64,000 nt of DNA from Granulicella mallensis MP5ACTX8 (GTDB lineage Bacteria > Acidobacteriota > Terriglobia > Terriglobales > Acidobacteriaceae): positions 4,898,001 to 4,962,000 of the forward strand of contig NC_016631.1 in the NCBI RefSeq assembly GCF_000178955.2, given 5' to 3'. Positions 8,196-16,155 of this stretch are shown piece by piece. The notes below the pieces were generated by a model. It searched no databases. It worked only from the letters and a program-made list of their open reading frames with translations, and was not told the DNA's origin. The translations under genes were made by a program, and so were the position numbers. Position 1 is the first letter of the stretch. Each line of letters opens with the position of its first letter.

Positions 8196-9587
8196 TTAGA
8201 CAGACTTTTCAGTCGTCTCCAGCCCAGCCAACGCCTTCTCCAACCGCACACCACGCGAGGCCTTCATCAACACCACATCGCCCTCGCGCAGATTCTCCCG
8301 CAGCCACTCGCCCGCCGCCTCGGGAGTCTCTACAAAGTTCGCCTCAACCCCTTCAGACTCTGCGCCTTCGACCAACGAAGCCGCCAGCCCGCGAACGCCG
8401 ACCACAACATCCATGCCCGCCATCGCAATACCGCACTCCCGATGCAGCGCCGCACCCTCCGGCCCCAGCTCCAGCATCTCGCCTGCCATCACGATCCGTC
8501 GCGTGGCCTTCGTCTTTCGCAACGCCTCTACCATCGCCTCCAGCGCTCGCGGGTTGGAGTTGTAGCAATCATTGATGATCTTCGCGCCATGCCGCTCGAT
8601 GACCTCCCCGCGCTTCTCCGTCGGGCGCATCTGCTCAAGCGCCAGGCAGCAATCCTTCAAATCAATCCCGCTCTGCAGGCCCACGGCAACCGCCGCCAGC
8701 GCATTCAGCACATTGTGCCGGCCCATCAACCGCAGATGGATCTTCTGCACACGTCCGACGATCCCCACGCGGAACCTCGTCCCGTCCAGACCGGCTTCTT
8801 CGATCTCCACGGCGCGCACCGTCAACCCCGGCAGCGTTCCATACAGCACCGTGCGTCCACGCATCCCTTTACCAAACGCGGCAACGCGCTCATCGTCTCC
8901 GTTCAGGATCGCAATACCATCGGCAGGCAGCGCCTCCACCAGCTCATACTTCGCGCGTGCAATGCCTTCGATACCATCCGGAAAGTGCTCCAGGTGTACC
9001 GGCGCAACATTCGATACCACCGCCCAATCCGGCTCCGCGATCTTTGCCAGGGCACGGATCTCGCCCGCATGGTTCATGCCCATCTCGATGACGGCAACCT
9101 CGTGCTCGGGCTCGAGCTTCAGCAGTTGCAGCGGCATGCCGAAGCCGTTATTCAGATTGCCCTCACTCTTGAGCACATGAAACTTAGCGCTCAGCACCTG
9201 CGCGATGCACTCCTTCGTCGTCGTCTTGCCCGCCGACCCCGTAACGCCAATGATCCGCTTGCCCCACTCCCGGCGCACGCGATTCGCCAGCTTCTGCATC
9301 GACTGCAGCACGCAGTCCTCGTCTTCATCCGGCACGCGCAGCAGCTTGCCCTCTTCGACGGTTGCCGGCTTCAGCCAACGCATGCTGACCACCGCCGCCA
9401 CGGCGCCGTCCGCTAGCGCGGTCTCAACGTAGTCATGTCCATCGACACGTTCCCCCCGCACCGCGAAGAACAACTCCCCCGCACCTATCGTGCGTGAGTC
9501 AATCGAATACCCCTGCGCCAGCGCAGTCGAATCAAAGTCGCCCTCGGCATGAATCCAGTCGGCGATCTGTCCTAATGTCAGCTTCAC
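8196..9587 (-). CDS. murF: UDP-N-acetylmuramoyl-tripeptide--D-alanyl-D-alanine ligase MurF
   Basis: A 463-residue Mur ligase that adds D-Ala-D-Ala to the UDP-MurNAc-tripeptide. The N-terminal domain has YSIDSRTIGAGELFFAVRGERVDGHDY, typical of MurE/MurF; the ATP loop is GVTGSAGKTTTKECIAQVL; INDCYNSNPRALEAMVEAL is the MurF-type C-terminal boundary. The start overlaps the murE stop by four bases (ATGA), so translation is probably coupled. Unlike the rest of the operon, it is separated from the next gene (mraY) by a repeat element. Confidence 0.96.
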   Translation of the reverse strand: MKLTLGQIADWIHAEGDFDSTALAQGYSIDSRTIGAGELFFAVRGERVDGHDYVETALADGAVAAVVSMRWLKPATVEEGKLLRVPDEDEDCVLQSMQKLANRVRREWGKRIIGVTGSAGKTTTKECIAQVLSAKFHVLKSEGNLNNGFGMPLQLLKLEPEHEVAVIEMGMNHAGEIRALAKIAEPDWAVVSNVAPVHLEHFPDGIEGIARAKYELVEALPADGIAILNGDDERVAAFGKGMRGRTVLYGTLPGLTVRAVEIEEAGLDGTRFRVGIVGRVQKIHLRLMGRHNVLNALAAVAVGLQSGIDLKDCCLALEQMRPTEKRGEVIERHGAKIINDCYNSNPRALEAMVEALRKTKATRRIVMAGEMLELGPEGAALHRECGIAMAGMDVVVGVRGLAASLVEGAESEGVEANFVETPEAAGEWLRENLREGDVVLMKASRGVRLEKALAGLETTEKSV

Positions 9588-11098
9588 TTGCTTACCTCAA
9601 CCTTTAATTCGCGCAGCACCCGCTCCGCTTCCGCAACATCATCAAACGGCACAGTGCCATCGGCAAAGATCTGCACCTTCTCATGCCCCTTGCCCGCGAG
9701 CAGCACAATATCTCCCGGCTTTGCCGAACGAATCGCCACCTCAATCGCCGCGCGCCGGTCTTCTTCCACGATGAAGGTCGTCTGCGTCTCGCGAACCCCC
9801 AGCAATGCCTCGTTGATAATCGTCATCGGCTCTTCACTGCGCGGATTGTCGCTGGTCACCACGACCAGATCGCTGTCTTCTCCCGCAGCACGCCCCATCT
9901 TCGGACGCTTCGTCTTATCGCGATCGCCACCGCAGCCAAACAGCGTAATCGCGCGCCCGCCATGGCCAACCACCGACTCACGGGCCAGGGCAATCAAATT
10001 TCGCAGCGCATCATCGGTGTGGGCGTAGTCCACCACCACGAAGAAGCCGGCTGCCTTCGATCCGGGCACCACCTGAAATCGTCCCGGCACCTGGTGCAAC
10101 ATCTCAGCGGCATGCGCCACCTGCTCCAACGTCAAGCCTCTGGCCAACGCCGCACACGAGGCCGCCAGCAGATTCTCCACGTTCACACGCCCGCTCAACG
10201 GCGAGTGCATCGCAATCCGTCCTTCAGGAGTTACAAAGTCGAAACGCGTATCTCCCAGGGCAAGACTTACGTTCTCCGCCCGGTAGTTCCCGAACTCCCC
10301 CATGCCATAGGTCATCAGAGTGGCACCGCGAAACTCATGACACATCTCATCGCCGTACTCGCTGTCGAGGTTGATCACCGCCACACGCGGCGGCAGCGCT
10401 CCTACCCCTGCAAAGATCCGCGCCTTTGCCTGAAAGTACGCCTCCATCGTGCCGTGATAGTCCAGATGGTCCTGCGTCAGGTTCGTAAAGATCGCGACAT
10501 CCACCGGCAGCCCCCACACCCGCTCCTGCTCCAGCGCATGCGAACTCATCTCCATTACGACTTCGGTGCAACCGGCACGCACGCCTTCTGCAAACACCGC
10601 GAGCACATCTCGACTCTCCGGCGTCGTATGTTCGCTCTCGCGAACCTGATCGCCGATATGCGTCTCGATCGTACCCATCAGCACGCTCTTGCGGCCAACA
10701 CTGCGCAGCATCTGCTCCAACAGAAACGCCGTCGTCGTCTTGCCGTTCGTACCTGTCACAGCACTCAGCTTCAGCGTCTGCTCTGGTCTGCCAAAGACAG
10801 CCGCGCTGACTTCAGCAAGCGCCCGGCGGCCATGCTCGACCAGCGCCACAGCCAACTCCGGCTGACGTTCACGAAGCGCTGCAAACGTCTCTGCCGAGTC
10901 TGTAATGATCGCTGCTGCGCCCTGTCGCATAGCCGTGTCGATAAAGCGATTGCCATCGCTCGATCCGCCCTTCATCGCGACGAACACATCCCCTGCCGTC
11001 ACGCGCCGCGAGTCGTACTGCACGCCGCGAACGTCGATAGCACGCGAACCGGCGGCCTCAAGCACACGAACACCCGAAATGGCTTCAACCCACTGCAT
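9584..11098 (-). CDS. murE: UDP-N-acetylmuramoyl-L-alanyl-D-glutamate--2,6-diaminopimelate ligase MurE
   Basis: A 504-residue Mur ligase adding the third stem-peptide residue. GTNGKTTT at residues 116-123 is the ATP loop; HTTPESRDVL, NLTQDHLDYHG and VVDYAHTDDALRN are family motifs. The DNPR motif near residue 420 (TSDNPRSEEP) indicates meso-diaminopimelate as the amino acid, hence a DAP-type peptidoglycan. The frame extends upstream to 11227, but M at 11098 (MQWVEAISG) is the family-like start. A TAAAAT hexamer on the coding strand ends seven bases before this ATG, which may be an internal promoter. The stop overlaps murF. Confidence 0.95.
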   Translation of the reverse strand: MQWVEAISGVRVLEAAGSRAIDVRGVQYDSRRVTAGDVFVAMKGGSSDGNRFIDTAMRQGAAAIITDSAETFAALRERQPELAVALVEHGRRALAEVSAAVFGRPEQTLKLSAVTGTNGKTTTAFLLEQMLRSVGRKSVLMGTIETHIGDQVRESEHTTPESRDVLAVFAEGVRAGCTEVVMEMSSHALEQERVWGLPVDVAIFTNLTQDHLDYHGTMEAYFQAKARIFAGVGALPPRVAVINLDSEYGDEMCHEFRGATLMTYGMGEFGNYRAENVSLALGDTRFDFVTPEGRIAMHSPLSGRVNVENLLAASCAALARGLTLEQVAHAAEMLHQVPGRFQVVPGSKAAGFFVVVDYAHTDDALRNLIALARESVVGHGGRAITLFGCGGDRDKTKRPKMGRAAGEDSDLVVVTSDNPRSEEPMTIINEALLGVRETQTTFIVEEDRRAAIEVAIRSAKPGDIVLLAGKGHEKVQIFADGTVPFDDVAEAERVLRELKVEVSK

Positions 11099-11105
11099 GC
11101 GTATG

Positions 11106-11111
11106 ATTTTA
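11106..11111 (-). promoter_or_regulatory. possible -10 element just upstream of murE
   Basis: TAAAAT on the minus strand, seven bases before the murE ATG, with no Shine-Dalgarno sequence between. It fits a near-leaderless internal promoter; no clear -35 was seen. Confidence 0.35.
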
Positions 11112-11150
11112 GGCTCCGATTCCAACAGAAGATTTACAGAGGACGCACAT

Positions 11151-13493
11151 TTAGCGCGCAAAACGCACAACAACCTGGGTGCCCAGCGGCACCATCGTAC
11201 CCGCGGCCGGAGCCTGCTCCCGCGCAAGCCCGCTGCCTATCGGCTGCACCCGCAATCCAAGACTACCCGCATGTTCCACCACAGCGCGCAGATCGGCCCC
11301 ATGGAAATCCGGCACCGCCACCCGCTTGCCCGCATCCACAACTACCCCGCCGTTCGACTTCTCCTGCACCTGCGGCTGAATCGTCGGAGCCGCTATCGGC
11401 TTACCCGCATCGACCTTCTCATCCTTGATGACCGAATTCGTATTGCCGTTCGCGTGGAACGCCGCCAGCACCTTCTCGGAGAGCGAATTTGCTGAATTCG
11501 CGTGAGCCTGCGTCGCCGCCTGCTGGTCCTTCTGCACCTGAGCGGCATCGGCGGCCTGGTTCTGCACCATGGCCGCGGCGTTCGCAGGCTGGCGCAGCGG
11601 ATCGTCCGCCGGCAGGCTGTTGATCTGGTCGAACATGGCACTCAGGTCGTCGGCGCTGTCCTGAACATCTTCAGGCTGAACCGATGCAGCGATCTGCGCC
11701 ATCTGCTGCTGGGTCTTCAGCGGCCGGTCGTGCGCGATGCCGAGGTACTCCAGCACCTCCTGCGCGAGCTGGCTGAACACAGGCGCAGAGACGATGCCAC
11801 CGTAGCCTTCTACCGTCGTCGGCGTATCGATGACGACCGCCACCGAGATCGCCGGATTATTCACCGGCGCAAAGCCCGCGAAGCTCGCCACCAGCTTGGT
11901 GTGCGAGTAGGTATGCGTCGCCGGATCGATCTTCTCCGCCGTGCCCGTCTTTCCTGCCGAGCTATACCCGTTGAGCGCCGCCGACTTGCCCGTTCCCTCC
12001 GTCACGATGCCCTCCATGATGGAGCGCATCTCCGCCGCGGTGAATGGCTTGATCACCCGATGGGAGCCATCCGGCAACGTCTCAGGCAGGTCCGCGACAG
12101 GATGGAAGGGAGCGGCATGAAGCCGGGGATCGCCCTTCATCTGGTCGGTCGACTGCAGCAGCACATGCGGAGGAATGTACGTTCCTCCATTGGCGATCGT
12201 TGAGACCATCGAAACCAGTTGGACCGGAGTTACGCCAACCTCCTGCCCTATGGCGAGCGACAGAATGCTCGTCGATCCCCACTTTCTCGTCGTACGCAAC
12301 AAGCCGCGCGTCTCGCTGGGCAGTTCAATGCCGGAGCGCTGGCCGAATCCAAACGATTTCATGTAGTCGTAGAACTTGTCCGGTCCGAGCTTCAACGCCA
12401 TCTTGGCCGCGCCCACATCGCTCGAAACCTCCAGCGCCTTCTGCACCGTGATGACGCCATAGTGGTCGGCCTTGTCGTCATGCAGCGTGCGCCCGAACAT
12501 CGTCATGGAGCCACCCTGGCAATCCACCAGATCGGTCGGCTTGACGCCGGCGCCATCAAGCGCGGCGGAGTACGTCACCAGCTTGAACGTCGACCCCGGC
12601 TCATAGATATCGCTCACCGCCAGATTCGTCAGAGAGTCCGCATCAAGATGCCGCGAGTCGTTCGGGTTAAATCGAGGCGAGACCGCCAGCGCCAGAATCT
12701 GTCCCGTATGCGGGTCCTGCACCACGATCGTGCCGTGCAGTGCTTTGACCTTCGCCACCTGGGCGTCCAGAGCGCGCTCGGCCATGTACTGGATATTCGA
12801 GTCGATCGTCAGCACGAGGTTCTCACCCGGCATCGGATCGCTCTCTTCGGAACCCAGCACGTGCCGCTTGGCATCGAGCGCCGTCAGCATATGTCCGGGC
12901 GTGCCGTGCAGTTCATCGTCGAACTCACGCTCCAGGCCGCCAAGCCCGGCGTCGTCCGTGCCGACATAGCCCAGCACATGCGCTGCAAGATCGGCGTTCG
13001 GATAGAAACGCTTGAACTCTTTCTGAAGATAGATGCCCTTGAGGTTCAGCTCTTTGACACGCTCCGCCGTCTCCGGATCGAGCTTGCGAGCCACCCAGGC
13101 GAAGTGCCTCGAGGCATTCATCCGAGCAAGAATCTGCTGCTCGGTCGTAAGGCGATCGAGAGGGTCAGTGTGGACGACCTTGGCCAGGAGCGCCGCATCT
13201 TCCGCGCGATTGTCCCCCACCTCGCTCGGCACCGCATAGACGCTGTCCACCAGCACCGTCATCGCGAGTTCGCGCAGGTTGCGGTCGTACAGCACGCCAC
13301 GCCGCGGCGCGACCTCAAAGGTGCGCTGCTGCTGCTCCGCCGCCCGCTTGACGAACTCTCCGTGGCGAACGATCTGCAGCCAGCCCAGCTGGAACGTAAT
13401 CACCATCACCCACAGGCAAAAAACCATCGCCACATAGACAAAGCGCACCCGGCGAATGGGTGCGGTCAGTGCCTTCCGTGGCGACGACTTCAT
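11151..13493 (-). CDS. ftsI: division transpeptidase FtsI/PBP3 with C-terminal PASTA domain
   Basis: A 780-residue class B penicillin-binding protein that crosslinks septal peptidoglycan. One membrane anchor (about residues 18-40) precedes the dimerisation domain. In the transpeptidase domain the active-site STFK is at 301-304 and KTGTAE at 515-520; the middle SxN motif reads SSD (357-359), an unusual last residue. A linker rich in Q and A (about 620-700) leads to one PASTA-like domain (VAVPDFHGADLRAVVEHAG to the end). The frame runs upstream to 13571 through repeat sequence; MKSSPRKAL at 13493 was chosen. PASTA domains occur on FtsI/SpoVD-type proteins of several phyla. It lies between ftsL and murE in the dcw operon. 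Confidence 0.92.
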   Translation of the reverse strand: MKSSPRKALTAPIRRVRFVYVAMVFCLWVMVITFQLGWLQIVRHGEFVKRAAEQQQRTFEVAPRRGVLYDRNLRELAMTVLVDSVYAVPSEVGDNRAEDAALLAKVVHTDPLDRLTTEQQILARMNASRHFAWVARKLDPETAERVKELNLKGIYLQKEFKRFYPNADLAAHVLGYVGTDDAGLGGLEREFDDELHGTPGHMLTALDAKRHVLGSEESDPMPGENLVLTIDSNIQYMAERALDAQVAKVKALHGTIVVQDPHTGQILALAVSPRFNPNDSRHLDADSLTNLAVSDIYEPGSTFKLVTYSAALDGAGVKPTDLVDCQGGSMTMFGRTLHDDKADHYGVITVQKALEVSSDVGAAKMALKLGPDKFYDYMKSFGFGQRSGIELPSETRGLLRTTRKWGSTSILSLAIGQEVGVTPVQLVSMVSTIANGGTYIPPHVLLQSTDQMKGDPRLHAAPFHPVADLPETLPDGSHRVIKPFTAAEMRSIMEGIVTEGTGKSAALNGYSSAGKTGTAEKIDPATHTYSHTKLVASFAGFAPVNNPAISVAVVIDTPTTVEGYGGIVSAPVFSQLAQEVLEYLGIAHDRPLKTQQQMAQIAASVQPEDVQDSADDLSAMFDQINSLPADDPLRQPANAAAMVQNQAADAAQVQKDQQAATQAHANSANSLSEKVLAAFHANGNTNSVIKDEKVDAGKPIAAPTIQPQVQEKSNGGVVVDAGKRVAVPDFHGADLRAVVEHAGSLGLRVQPIGSGLAREQAPAAGTMVPLGTQVVVRFAR

Positions 13494-13523
13494 GTCTTGG
13501 ATTCCTGTTCCATAGTCAAGTAA

Positions 13524-13596
13524 TGAGTGACAAGTGATAAGTGACAAGTGGTAAGTGGCATCCCTTGTCACTTACCACTTGCCACTTATCACTTGC
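13524..13596. repeat. GTGACAA-type heptamer hairpin in the ftsL-ftsI spacer
   Basis: Degenerate heptamers GTGACAA, GTGATAA, GTGACAA, GTGGTAA, GTGGCAT are followed after TCCC by their inverted copies, giving a near-perfect stem of about 30 base pairs (13531-13560 with 13565-13595). The same words recur at 14331-14411. Confidence 0.85.
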
Positions 13597-13603
13597 AGAT
13601 TCG

Positions 13604-14137
13604 TTAGTTCACGCTCAACGCCGGGATATGCGCCTGCGCCAGCACCGGAGCCGAAACACTCGATCCATCGGGGCGAACGACCTGTCCGGGCGAAGGAGCG
13701 TCCAGCCCAAGCTGCTTCGCAATGCGATCGATACGGCCGGGATCACTCAGCTGCGCCTCTGTCAGACGAAGCTGGCGGTTGGTCTCGCGCATCTGCTCTA
13801 CCTGCGTCTTCTGCGCCTCTACCCTGTAGCCCACCTCGATCGCCGAGAAGTGCTGCCAGACATAGACCATCGTCAATGCGAAGAACAGCGTCATCACGAT
13901 GGTGAAGCTGCGCATCTCGCGGCGGCGCTCGGGATCGTCAGCCTTCACGATGCGGCTGTTGTCGATGTGCTTGGTGAAGAACATCTCCGGTGTCGGCCCA
14001 CGACGACGCGGCCGCTGCAGCTCATAGAGCTCGCGGTTGCGCTCGGCCAGATTCGTCCGGCCCGCCGCGCGGCTTCCCGCCGAACGCCGTGTGTGCATCC
14101 GCTCCATCTCCTGCCCTGCCATCGCCATTGTCGCCAT
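13604..14137 (-). CDS. ftsL: cell division protein FtsL-like
   Basis: A 177-residue bitopic membrane protein. A basic cytoplasmic N-terminus of about 75 residues leads to one membrane segment (residues 77-94) and then a predicted coiled coil (about 100-132, with EAQKTQVEQMRETNRQLRLTEAQL-like heptads), the FtsL/DivIC architecture, and a Pro-rich tail. The position between rsmH and ftsI is diagnostic, since FtsL sequences are poorly conserved. It would recruit FtsWI to the septum together with FtsB/FtsQ. The N-terminal region is longer than in E. coli FtsL (121 residues). Confidence 0.85.
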   Translation of the reverse strand: MATMAMAGQEMERMHTRRSAGSRAAGRTNLAERNRELYELQRPRRRGPTPEMFFTKHIDNSRIVKADDPERRREMRSFTIVMTLFFALTMVYVWQHFSAIEVGYRVEAQKTQVEQMRETNRQLRLTEAQLSDPGRIDRIAKQLGLDAPSPGQVVRPDGSSVSAPVLAQAHIPALSVN

Positions 14138-14234
14138 CGTCTGCCTCCGTCAACCCTTACACGGCCCCCAGGCCGTTCCATCAAAACTTTTTGCCCACAC
14201 CCTTCATCTCGCCTCGTCTTCACGAGTGCAACCC

Positions 14235-14317
14235 GGGCCGGGGTTGCTGATGGGAGGAAGGGATTTTTTGTTACTGGTTGTCTTTCGCCTGAAAGCACGG
14301 CAGGACAACCCCGGCCC
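14235..14317. repeat. inverted repeat in the rsmH-ftsL spacer
   Basis: GGGCCGGGGTTG at 14235-14246 and its perfect complement at 14306-14317 enclose 59 bases with no open frame. It may be another small repeat element or an RNA fold within the dcw transcript. Confidence 0.6.
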
Positions 14318-14330
14318 GATCTCTAAAACG

Positions 14331-14411
14331 AGTGATAAGTGAGGAGTGGTAGGTGACAAGTAGCAAACCAGCTTACTTACTTGTCACTTTCCACTTACCA
14401 CTTGCCACTCC
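14331..14411. repeat. GTGACAA-type heptamers overlapping the rsmH 3' end
   Basis: Heptamers GTGATAA, GTGAGGA, GTGGTAG, GTGACAA, GTAGCAA on the left and inverted copies (TTGTCAC, TTTCCAC, TTACCAC, TTGCCAC) on the right. The right arm encodes the last ten residues of RsmH (ASGKWKVTSK) and its stop codon. Confidence 0.85.
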
Positions 14412-15347
14412 TAAAACCTTTTCCGCAGCTCGCAACTTCGCGCTGCGCGATCGTGGATTCCGGAGCGATTCCTGCTCACCGGCCACAACCGGTTTCTTCG
14501 TCAAAATCTCCAGCCTGCCCGCCTTCGCTCCTTCACGAAAGGCGTCTTTCACCGGCCTGTCTTCCAGCGAGTGGAAGCTGATCAACACCACCCGTCCTCC
14601 GGGCTTCAGCAGAGACTCCGCGCTATGCAGCAGCGATTGAATCTGGCCGATTTCATCATTCACTCGAATTCGTAAGGCCTGGAAGGTTCGTGTTGCGGGG
14701 TGTATCTTGTCGCCTTTCATTGATGGGGTGACGGCCGATATCACTCGAGCGAGTTCCGCTGTCGTTTCTATCGGCCGCGCCCGCACAATGGCTCTGGCGA
14801 TTCTCCGCGACCTCCTTTCCTCTCCGAATTCGTAAATCAAGTTGGCGAGATCTTCTTCGTCCGCCTGATTTACCACCTGTTGGGCCGTCAACTCGCTGCG
14901 CGAATCCATTCGCATGTCCAGCGGTCCATCGGTCCGAAAACTAAATCCTCTATGCGCCTCATCCAGCTGCAGGCTGCTTACGCCGAAGTCGGCCAGTAAG
15001 CCATCCAGGCTGTTCGGCTCAACTTCTTCGTCAATCTCCGAGAACGCTCGTGGCACATATCGCACTTGCGGCATTTCAGGTCCTAACTCCTCAGCCACCG
15101 CTGCGAGCCTTGCCTGCGCCTTGGCCATCGCCTCCGGGTCGCGGTCGAAGCATATGAGCTTCCCCGCCCCGCCAAGCTGCCTCGCAATCGCTGCCGAGTG
15201 GCCTCCGAGCCCCAGCGTTGCGTCAACGTAGACGCCGCCGGGCCGTACTTTCAGGTACTTCAGACTTTCTTCCAAAAGAACCGGCACATGTTGCGGTCTT
15301 TCCATCGTTCCGCCATCCATGCGTCCCACTGAGGGACTCAAAACCAT
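14373..15347 (-). CDS. rsmH: 16S rRNA (cytosine(1402)-N(4))-methyltransferase RsmH
   Basis: A SAM-dependent methyltransferase (formerly MraW) that modifies C1402 in the ribosomal P site. The SAM-binding DATLGLGGHS, FDRDPEAM, LADFGVSSLQLDEAHRGFSF and VISFHSLEDRPVK motifs are complete. The frame opens with an ATG directly after the mraZ stop (324 residues); ATGs at 15320 or 15305 (MERPQHVPVLLEE) fit the family better and have GGGA or GGCGG upstream, so the true protein may be 310-315 residues. The final ten residues are encoded by a heptamer repeat, so this C-terminus is probably a recent read-through into repeat DNA. Second gene of the dcw operon. Confidence 0.94.
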   Translation of the reverse strand: MVLSPSVGRMDGGTMERPQHVPVLLEESLKYLKVRPGGVYVDATLGLGGHSAAIARQLGGAGKLICFDRDPEAMAKAQARLAAVAEELGPEMPQVRYVPRAFSEIDEEVEPNSLDGLLADFGVSSLQLDEAHRGFSFRTDGPLDMRMDSRSELTAQQVVNQADEEDLANLIYEFGEERRSRRIARAIVRARPIETTAELARVISAVTPSMKGDKIHPATRTFQALRIRVNDEIGQIQSLLHSAESLLKPGGRVVLISFHSLEDRPVKDAFREGAKAGRLEILTKKPVVAGEQESLRNPRSRSAKLRAAEKVLGVASGKWKVTSK

Positions 15348-15794
15348 TTACAGCCCCAGGTCAGCTAACGCTGCCTGGTCTTCTGCCGTCAGCGGAGCTG
15401 CCTTCAGCTCTGCCTCAAACATCTCGCGGTTCGCGACTTCGAGATAATCCTGCTTCCCGAAGACCACTACATCCGCCAATACCTTCGCCGACTCCCGCAA
15501 CAACTGCGGAACCAACAGCCGGCCCTGATTGTCCATCTCTGCCATCTGGCCGTAGTAGCTCGTCACGTCCAGAAACTTTTGCTTGGCCGGGTTCATATTC
15601 GGAATCTTGGCCAGCTTGGCCTCGACCTCTTCCCACGCCTTCAGCGGCCAGATCTCAGCCCGCTTCCCGTCTTTGCTGGTGATGTAAAAGAGCTGTTTCT
15701 CATCCTCCCCAACCGGGAGCAGGCTCTTGAAGTCGGCAGGAAGCTTCAGCCGGCCCTTCTCGTCCACTCGTGTTGGGTGATTTCCGCGAAACAT
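15348..15794 (-). CDS. mraZ: transcriptional regulator MraZ
   Basis: A 148-residue protein with two AbrB-like (SpoVT-AbrB) domains that forms ring-shaped oligomers and represses its own operon by binding TGGNN repeats upstream. The N-terminal FRGNHPTRVDEKGRLKLPADF and the second-domain GQMAEMDNQGRLLVPQLLRE contain the DxxGR signature twice. It is the first gene of the dcw operon; the next gene begins directly after its stop. Three CCAC-spaced boxes about 97-126 bases upstream support autoregulation. Confidence 0.96.
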   Translation of the reverse strand: MFRGNHPTRVDEKGRLKLPADFKSLLPVGEDEKQLFYITSKDGKRAEIWPLKAWEEVEAKLAKIPNMNPAKQKFLDVTSYYGQMAEMDNQGRLLVPQLLRESAKVLADVVVFGKQDYLEVANREMFEAELKAAPLTAEDQAALADLGL

Positions 15795-16155
15795 ACTCTG
15801 AACCTCAGGCGATACCTTCCCTTACAACTCGAGAAGCCGGCCCCGGGTACACTTGCATAGATGAATTCGGTCTTGATTCACCTTTTTTGACCACTTCAGA
15901 CCACTTCGCTCCACCAGACTCTCGCTTAACAGGCCCTCTGTAAAGCACTAAATTGTGATTGGAGTGGACTTTTTCCACGCGAAATGTGGAAAATCCAGCC
16001 TATTGTGGGAATCAAAGTGTTAACTACTACAGGTTGTGTTGACCCCTGTGATTCGTATCGCCGGACTTACTTGCCTTTCCAAAGGCTTCTAAGGTAGGCG
16101 AAATTAAGGCGAAAGTCCTTCGCCCGAGCCAAATCCTAGGTGTAAATCACAGGGG
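15795..16155. other. 361-base spacer between DUF2127 gene and mraZ
   Basis: Besides the MraZ boxes it holds an inverted repeat ATTTTCCACATTTCGCGTGG-like hairpin at 15970-15994 (TTTTCCAC with GTGGAAAA) and a 13-base inverted repeat GACCCCTGTGATT at 16041-16053 and 16145-16157. The latter pair encloses about 90 bases and reaches into the DUF2127 stop. No open frame looks coding. Confidence 0.5.
15889..15918 (-). promoter_or_regulatory. putative MraZ boxes upstream of mraZ
   Basis: On the minus strand three TGG words are spaced exactly ten bases apart: TGGAG-cgaag-TGGTC-tgaag-TGGTC (plus-strand CCAC at 15891, 15901, 15911). This matches the known MraZ operator design of TGGNN direct repeats with five-base spacers, and AAGTGG resembles the mollicute box. 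The site lies about 100 bases before the mraZ ATG. I could not fix the promoter hexamers with confidence. Confidence 0.75.
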
